From NCBI GenBank assembly GCA_013813215.1, contig JACCSC010000403.1, forward strand, positions 1-10,938: a stretch of DNA of 10,938 nucleotides, written 5' to 3'. Position numbers and translations under genes: made by a program. Shown here in pieces: positions 1-4,949 of the stretch; the first letter of the stretch is position 1, and each line of letters starts with the position of its first letter. Source of the stretch: Geodermatophilaceae bacterium. GTDB lineage: Bacteria; Actinomycetota; Actinomycetes; Mycobacteriales; Geodermatophilaceae. The notes under the pieces were generated by a model. The model had not been told where the DNA came from, ran no database searches, and saw only the letters and a list, made by a program, of their open reading frames with translations.

Positions 1-3
1 GCG

Positions 4-1346
4 ATGGCGGTCCTGACCGCGACAGATCCCGCGCACCTCACGTTCCTGGAACGGCTGGATCTCGTCCGCGCATGGGAGCGGCAGTTGGCCTGGGCCGCGG
101 CCGGACAGCTGGCCGCAATCGGCGCGCTGGAGGACCCCGAGCCTGGCGAAGGCGCCGACCCGCTGCCCGAGTTCGTCCCCGACTGGTGCCGCGAGGAAAT
201 CGCCACCGCCTTGCACGTCACGGGGACCACGGCGCAGAACCGACTGGACCTCGCCCGCGAGCTGCGGACCCGGCTGGCGTCGACGAGCACTGCCCTGCGC
301 GACGGTCAGCTGACCGAACGCAAGGCGGAGCTGATCGCGCGAGCGGTCCGCGACCTCGACGATGCGGTAGCCGCTGCCGTGGAAGCCGCCGTCCTGCCGG
401 ACGCGCCCGGTTTCACGCCCCCCGAGCTGCAGCGGGCGCTGGCCCGCATCGTGTTGGAGGTCGACCCGGACGGCGCCGCCGACCGGGCGGCCGAGGCCGT
501 ACGCCGTCGTCGGGTGACCGACGTCTATCCGCAGCCGGACGGCATGGGTGGGCTGTGGGCCGAGCTACCGGCGGCGGATGCCGCGACGGTCCTGGCCGGG
601 TTGGACGCCGACGCGGACCGGATCAGGCAGTCCCTCCGGGACGAGGGAGTCGACTCCAGCGACATGCCTGATCTCCAGGCGCGCCGCGCCGACGCGTTGT
701 TGGCCTGGGCGCAACGAGCACTGAACGAGCCCGGCTCGCCCACCGTGCAGGGCCGGCGCCCACATGTGCAGGTCACACGGTGCCGATCGGCACGCTGCTC
801 GGCCTCGACGACGCACCCGGTGAGTTGGCCGGCTACGGACCCATCGACGCCGACACGAGCCGCCGCCTGGCTGCCGACGGCATCTGGCGCCGGCTGCTCA
901 CCGACCCCGACAGCGGCACCCTGCTCGACTACGGCCGGACGACCTACCACCCGCCGGCAGACCTTCGAGAGCACGTCATCGCTCGCTACCCCAGGTGCAC
1001 GTTCCCCGGCTGCGGGCGAGCCACACGACGCTGTCACCTCGACCACATCCACGAGTGGCGCCACGGCGGCCGGACCTGTGCGGCCAACCTGCACCCGCTG
1101 TGCCTACGCCACCACACCTGCAAGAGCACCAGCACCTGGACCGTGTCGCGCGGCGACGACGACGCGCTGACCTGGACCAGCCCCGCCGGCCGTGCCATCC
1201 GAGTCCCGCCCCCGCGCCTGCACCCGATCCGACCACCGAAACCTGACCATCGCGGCCGGGCGCCGTGCCGCGACGCCTCGGACCCTCCGCCGGTACCAGA
1301 GGGTGGACCGTCGCCGCCGCCGGTCGATGACCCGCCGCCGTTCTGA
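4..1346 (+). pseudogene. DUF222 / HNH endonuclease (13E12 family), frameshifted
   Basis: This is a DUF222-domain protein with a C-terminal HNH nuclease domain, a family present in many copies in actinobacterial genomes; its biological role is poorly defined. The first frame, from ATG at 4, encodes the helical DUF222 part up to HVQVT near 775. The matching continuation, VPIGTLLGLDDAPGEL, lies in another frame that runs to the stop at 1344-1346. That second part carries the HNH signature: a CTFPGC zinc-type pair, HLDHIHEW, then NLHPLCLRHH, at about 990-1110. Removing one AC from the ACAC at 775-778 restores a continuous 446-residue protein, a usual family length. As it stands, the first frame runs on with unrelated sequence to a stop at 1168-1170 and lacks the nuclease motif. 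The C-terminal tail after the HNH is rich in proline. The true start could lie upstream of the window, since little precedes the ATG. A sequencing error is the main alternative to a genuine pseudogene. Confidence 0.88.
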
Positions 1347-1397
1347 GCCCAGGTGGACGCCGGCCGTGTCCCGGGGCAAGCGGTCCCTAGCACGTCG

Positions 1398-1429
1398 TGC
1401 CTGTGGATTGCTCCAGCCGTCCACAGGCA
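1398..1429. terminator. Perfect 10-bp hairpin between convergent genes, probable bidirectional terminator
   Basis: TGCCTGTGGA at 1398-1407 is exactly complementary to TCCACAGGCA at 1420-1429, leaving a 12-nt loop. It lies in the 147-bp gap between the end of the HNH gene (1346) and the end of the oppositely oriented synthase-like gene (1494). No U-tract follows on either strand. Actinobacterial terminators often lack one, so a bidirectional terminator is the simplest reading, but this is inferred from position and structure only. I see no gene in the rest of the gap. Confidence 0.55.
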
Positions 1430-1493
1430 AGCGGGTACAGGCTGCCCGTCATGCCGCCGACACCACCCCAGTTGGACGACTCGAGCCGACCGG

Positions 1494-2972
1494 TCAGGGG
1501 AACGGCGTCAGCAACTGGTCGACCGGCGCATGGTCGTCGGTCAGCACCTGGGCGTCGCCGACGAAGGCGTCCAACGAGGTCAGAACGTCGATCGGCGTCC
1601 CGCGGGAAGAGATCCGCTCCTCCACGGCCGACACCGGGAGCGGGGACATCGACGCGACGATCACGTAGTTGCCGCCCACGGTGCGGTCCAGCGCCCCCGC
1701 CGTACCGATCACCAAGACGTGCGGAAACACCGCCCGCACCGTCGCCAGCTCGGCCCGCGCGAAGTCCGCGGGCGGGTAGTCGATGACGTTCAACGCGTAG
1801 GCACCGGACGGGCGCAGCACCCGCGCCACGTCCCGGACCGTCTCCACGGTCGTGAGATGCCACGGCACCGACAGCCCGCCGAACGCGTCGCCCACCACCA
1901 GGTCGAAGGACTCCGGGGACAGTTCCGCCAGACCCACCCGCCCGTCCACGACCCGGAGATCCACCGAGGCCTCCACCGGCGGCGAGAGTCCGAGCGCCAC
2001 CTCGGCGACCCCCGGATCCACCTCCAGCACCACGGACTGCCCGCCCGGGCGGGTCGCGTCCAGGTAGCGCGGCAGCGACAGCCCGCCGCCCCCGATGTGC
2101 AGGCTGTCGATCGGCTCCCCCGCCGGCGCCAGCGCATCGGCCACCGAGGCGATTGCGTTGGTGTAGTTGAACTCCAGGTACGTCGGGTCCTCGGCATCGA
2201 CGTAGCTGTGCCGCAGGGTGTCCAGCAGCAGCACCTGCCCTGACGGGCGCTCGGGGTCGGCCTCGACACGGGCGCAGTGGTAGGTCGTCTCGACGTCGCA
2301 CTGCGGCGAAGCGAACGCCGCGATCCCGGTCCCGAGCACACCGATGACGATCGCGCCGGCGGCCAGTAACCGGTCGCCGACCCGCAAGTAGAGCGCCAGC
2401 GCCAGCCCAGCGACGATCAGCAGAGCACCGGTCGAGACCAGGATCGTGCTCGAGGACAGCCGCGACACCAGCACGAACCCGGTCAGGAACGTCCCCGCGA
2501 TCGCACCGAGCGTCCCGACCCCGGACAGCCGGCCGACGACGGTGCCGGTCTCGGCCAGCGTCGCCAGCTGCAGCTTGACCACCATCGGCGGTACGGCGGA
2601 GAGCACTGCCGCCGGCAGGAACACCGCCAGCCCGGCCAGCAGCAGTACCGACCCGCCCTCGGCACCGCTGAGCGTCTCGCCGGCCCGCCGCACAACGGCC
2701 GGCACGAACGTCATCAGTGCACCGCCGCCGAGCAGCAGGACGCCGAGCCAGCGCCGGGGATCGGACTCGTCAGCTAGCCGTCCCCCGGTGAACGCACCGG
2801 CGGCGATCGCGGCCAGCGCCACCCCGATGATCGCGCTAGAGGTCTCCAGCGTGATCCCGATGTACGGCGCGACCAGTCGCAGTCCCACGATCTCCAGGAC
2901 CAGCACGGCGGCCGAGGCCACGAACACCACCGCCACGGCCAACCAGCCGGGCAACGCCCGGGAAGCCCTCAC
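1494..2972 (-). CDS. Membrane protein fused to a spermidine-synthase-like domain
   Basis: This 492-residue protein has an N-terminal half (about residues 1-225) with seven or eight hydrophobic membrane segments. Its C-terminal half has the Rossmann fold of the spermidine synthase / SAM-dependent methyltransferase superfamily. Visible motifs are YLEFNYTNAI (about 262-271), HIGGGGLSLPRYL (about 290-302, nucleotide-binding loop), VVLEVDP (acidic residue expected to hold the SAM-type ribose), VGDAFGGLSVPWHLTT (about 358-373) and LTDDHAPVD near the C-terminus. True spermidine synthases usually have GGGDG in the binding loop; here the acidic residue is missing, so aminopropyl transfer is doubtful and the substrate is unknown. 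The GTG start at 2972-2970 was chosen because it overlaps the stop of the zinc-finger gene as GTGA and directly precedes the first membrane helix. The reading frame is open 49 codons further upstream, but that stretch overlaps the zinc-finger gene. I see no Shine-Dalgarno, so translation is probably coupled to the gene before it. Confidence 0.82.
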   Translation of the reverse strand: MRASRALPGWLAVAVVFVASAAVLVLEIVGLRLVAPYIGITLETSSAIIGVALAAIAAGAFTGGRLADESDPRRWLGVLLLGGGALMTFVPAVVRRAGETLSGAEGGSVLLLAGLAVFLPAAVLSAVPPMVVKLQLATLAETGTVVGRLSGVGTLGAIAGTFLTGFVLVSRLSSSTILVSTGALLIVAGLALALYLRVGDRLLAAGAIVIGVLGTGIAAFASPQCDVETTYHCARVEADPERPSGQVLLLDTLRHSYVDAEDPTYLEFNYTNAIASVADALAPAGEPIDSLHIGGGGLSLPRYLDATRPGGQSVVLEVDPGVAEVALGLSPPVEASVDLRVVDGRVGLAELSPESFDLVVGDAFGGLSVPWHLTTVETVRDVARVLRPSGAYALNVIDYPPADFARAELATVRAVFPHVLVIGTAGALDRTVGGNYVIVASMSPLPVSAVEERISSRGTPIDVLTSLDAFVGDAQVLTDDHAPVDQLLTPFP

Positions 2973-3223
2973 ACCAACGTGCGGTCGACGAAGCACCAGC
3001 GCCAGGCCTCGCCGGATTCGTACGAACGCATCACCGGGTGGGCGAACTGCTCGAAGTGCGCGGAGGCGTGTCGCTGGGGCGAGGAGTCGCAACACCCGAC
3101 GTTGCCGCAGGCCAGACACTTGCGCAGGTGCACCCAGCGCGTGCCCTCGGCGAGGCAGGCCCCGCAGCCTTCGGGGGTCTGCGCTTCCGGGTCAGCAAGG
3201 TCGGCGGTGTGGACACACGGCAT
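2969..3223 (-). CDS. UBP-type zinc-finger protein
   Basis: This 84-residue protein consists almost entirely of a zf-UBP domain, the fold that in eukaryotic deubiquitinases and HDAC6 binds the free ubiquitin tail. Likely zinc ligands are drawn from C3, H5, C20, C23, C36, C39, C44 and the histidines H52, H56 and H62. The stretch CLACGNVGCCDSSPQRHASAH and the ending AWRWCFVD are typical of the bacterial members. Bacteria of this kind have no classical ubiquitin, so the ligand is unknown. The ATG at 3223 was chosen because AAAGGGGAG sits 6 nt upstream; an in-frame ATG at 3265 lacks such a site and would put the first gene start inside the divergent promoter region. The gene is the first of a two-gene unit with the synthase-like gene, and it is divergent from the antiporter. 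Membership of the family is clear; function is not. Confidence 0.88.
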   Translation of the reverse strand: MPCVHTADLADPEAQTPEGCGACLAEGTRWVHLRKCLACGNVGCCDSSPQRHASAHFEQFAHPVMRSYESGEAWRWCFVDRTLV

Positions 3224-3229
3224 GAAGGA

Positions 3230-3238
3230 CTCCCCTTT
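3230..3238 (-). promoter_or_regulatory. Ribosome binding site of the zinc-finger gene
   Basis: The minus strand reads AAAGGGGAG here, 6 nt before the ATG at 3223. It is one of the strongest Shine-Dalgarno matches in the window and decides the start in favour of 3223 over the in-frame ATG at 3265. Confidence 0.75.
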
Positions 3239-3286
3239 GGCCGGAACAGGTTGGCTGCTTGGCAAGCTTCACACGAGTCACGACCC

Positions 3287-3294
3287 GAGAGGGG
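3287..3294 (+). promoter_or_regulatory. Ribosome binding site of the antiporter gene
   Basis: GAGAGGGG ends 5 nt before the ATG at 3300. It supports that start over longer in-frame readings, which would run back through the divergent zinc-finger gene. Confidence 0.65.
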
Positions 3295-3299
3295 ACCGG

Positions 3300-4904
3300 A
3301 TGGACGAGGGCCTGTCGCTGCTCGCCCTGCTCATCGCCGCCGTGGCCGTGGCCGCCGTCGCCCGCCGCACGAAGACCTCGGCGCCGCTCGTCCTGGTCCT
3401 TGCCGGGCTCACGGCGTCCTACCTCCCCGGCGTTCCGGACTACACGCTGTCCCCGGAGCTGGCCCTGCTGGTCATCCTGCCCCCGCTGCTCTACTCGGCC
3501 GCGCTGGACAGCTCCTACCTCGGCATCCGCGCCAACCTCCGCCCGATCGGCCTCTTGTCGGTCGGCGCCGTGCTGTTCACGACGATCGTCGTCGGGTTCA
3601 CGGTCTACGCGCTGATCCCCGAACTGGGCCTGCCGCTGTCCTTCGCCCTCGGCGCGATCGTTGCGCCGCCCGACGCCGTGGCCGCGACCACGATCGGGCG
3701 CCGCGTCGGTCTGCCCCGCCGCGTCGTGACGATCCTGGCCGGGGAGAGCCTGGTCAACGACGCGACGGCGCTGACGGCGTACCGGCTGGCCGTGGCGGTG
3801 GCGCTCGGCGAGGGCTTCTCACTGCTGACCGGCCTCCTCGACTTCCTCGTGGCGGCGCTCGGGGGCATCGCGATCGGCCTGGTCATCGGGTACCTCGTAG
3901 CGCAGGTCAACCGCCGGATGAACGACCCGTTGGTGGAGAACACCGTCGGTTTGCTCACGCCGTTCGTCGCCTACCTGGCCGCGGAGAACGACCTCGTCCA
4001 CACCTCCGGCGTGCTCTCCGTCGTGGTGGCCGGGCTGTACATCGGACACCGCTCGCCCCGCCAGTCGTCCTACGCCAGCCGGCTGCAGGCCGGATCCCTG
4101 TGGAAGATGCTGGACTTCCTGCTCGAGTCCGTCGTCTTCGCCCTGATCGGCCTGCAGCTGCGCTCGGTGGTCGGCGCCCTCGGACAGGGGCCGATGACCG
4201 GGCCGGAGCTGGTGTTCGTCTCGTTGACGGTCGCCCTGGTCGTGATCGTGAGCCGCTTCGTCTGGGTCTTCCCGGCCACGTACCTTCCCCGCCGGTTCAG
4301 CCGCCGGGTCCGGGACGCCGACCCGAGCCCGCGCTGGCAAGTTCCGTTCGTCATCTCCTGGGCCGGGATGCGTGGGGTGGTGTCGCTGGCCGCGGCGTTC
4401 GGACTGCCGTTCGCGGCCGACGACGGTACGCCGCTGGCGGGCCGCGACACCGTCCTGTTCATCACCTTCGTCGTCGTGATCGTCACGCTGGTGGTGCAAG
4501 GGTTCAGCCTGCCGGCGGTGATCCGCCGGCTGGGCGTCGCGGGGCAGGAGTCCAGCGCGGACAACCTGGCTGAGGCCGGCGCCCAGCAGGCCGCGGCCGA
4601 CGCCGCGCTGGAGCGGTTGGACCGGGCGCTGGCCGAGTCCGACGAAGAGGTCCCCGAGGAGGTGCTCACCCGCTTGCGCGAACGCGTCGAACTGCGGGCG
4701 CTGATGGCCTGGGAACGCCTGGGCGCCAGCGGGCCCGAGCGCCGGGAGACCCCGCAGGAGGCCTTCCGGCGGCTCCGCCGGGAGATGCTGGACACCGAGC
4801 GCACGACGTTCATCGACCTGCGCGACTCGGGACAGATCGACGACGAGGTGTTGCGCCGGGTGCTGATCGAACTGGACCTGGAACAGGCGCTACTCGCCCG
4901 CTGA
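3300..4904 (+). CDS. Na+/H+ antiporter, CPA1 family
   Basis: This 534-residue protein is an inner-membrane monovalent cation/proton exchanger of the CPA1 (Na_H_Exchanger, YjcE-like) family, expected to expel Na+ in exchange for H+ and so help with pH and salt homeostasis. The first 405 or so residues contain about a dozen hydrophobic helices. Family hallmarks are ILPPLLYSAALDSSYLGIRANL (about 60-80), AIVAPPDAVAATTIGRRVGLPRR (about 118-141), ESLVNDATAL (about 149-158, with the conserved ND pair of the ion-binding core) and WAGMRGVVSLAAAFGLP (about 354-370). The final 130 residues form a charged, probably helical cytoplasmic tail, as in many actinobacterial members. The ATG at 3300 is preceded by a good ribosome binding site. 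The gene is divergent from the zinc-finger gene, and its stop lies 45 nt before the preferred start of the oxidoreductase. Ion specificity cannot be read from the sequence. Confidence 0.93.
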   Translation: MDEGLSLLALLIAAVAVAAVARRTKTSAPLVLVLAGLTASYLPGVPDYTLSPELALLVILPPLLYSAALDSSYLGIRANLRPIGLLSVGAVLFTTIVVGFTVYALIPELGLPLSFALGAIVAPPDAVAATTIGRRVGLPRRVVTILAGESLVNDATALTAYRLAVAVALGEGFSLLTGLLDFLVAALGGIAIGLVIGYLVAQVNRRMNDPLVENTVGLLTPFVAYLAAENDLVHTSGVLSVVVAGLYIGHRSPRQSSYASRLQAGSLWKMLDFLLESVVFALIGLQLRSVVGALGQGPMTGPELVFVSLTVALVVIVSRFVWVFPATYLPRRFSRRVRDADPSPRWQVPFVISWAGMRGVVSLAAAFGLPFAADDGTPLAGRDTVLFITFVVVIVTLVVQGFSLPAVIRRLGVAGQESSADNLAEAGAQQAAADAALERLDRALAESDEEVPEEVLTRLRERVELRALMAWERLGASGPERRETPQEAFRRLRREMLDTERTTFIDLRDSGQIDDEVLRRVLIELDLEQALLAR

Positions 4905-4921
4905 CCCGTCGTGCGGTGGCA

Positions 4922-4935
4922 TGTTGCATGCAACA
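4922..4935. promoter_or_regulatory. 14-bp perfect palindrome, candidate GntR operator
   Basis: TGTTGCATGCAACA is a perfect palindrome that lies 14 nt ahead of the ATG at 4950 and 17 nt after the antiporter stop. GntR regulators of the FCD (FadR-like) group bind short palindromes whose half-sites often begin TGT and end ACA, and a gene for such a regulator follows the oxidoreductase directly. I noticed no second copy of the core TTGCATGCAA in the window. The assignment to this regulator is inference from position and symmetry. Because it would overlap the message start or promoter, repression by blocking RNA polymerase is the likeliest mode. Confidence 0.55.
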
Positions 4936-4949
4936 CTCCACTGGTGTCG

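Larger units (their letters stand above)
3224..3299. promoter_or_regulatory. Divergent intergenic region with a small inverted repeat
   Basis: These 76 bp separate the start of the zinc-finger gene (minus strand) from the start of the antiporter gene (plus strand), so both promoters are expected here or just inside the genes. GCTTGGCAAGC at 3257-3267 is a perfect inverted repeat with 5-bp arms around one central base, close to the midpoint. I could not identify convincing -35 and -10 boxes on either strand. The repeat is short enough to be chance; an operator role is only a possibility. Confidence 0.4.

Noticed and set aside
525..1094. Long minus-strand open frame opposite the HNH gene
   Set aside because: It is a high-GC shadow of the DUF222/HNH gene, with no recognisable domain; the plus strand carries clear family motifs in both halves.
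2973..3119. Arginine-rich 49-residue extension of the synthase-like protein
   Set aside because: It overlaps the zinc-finger gene in another frame; the GTGA overlap at 2969-2972 gives a natural start right before the first membrane helix.
2979..3299. Upstream extension of the antiporter frame by 107 codons
   Set aside because: It would run antisense through the zinc-finger gene and precedes a well-placed ribosome binding site and ATG at 3300 that fit the family N-terminus.
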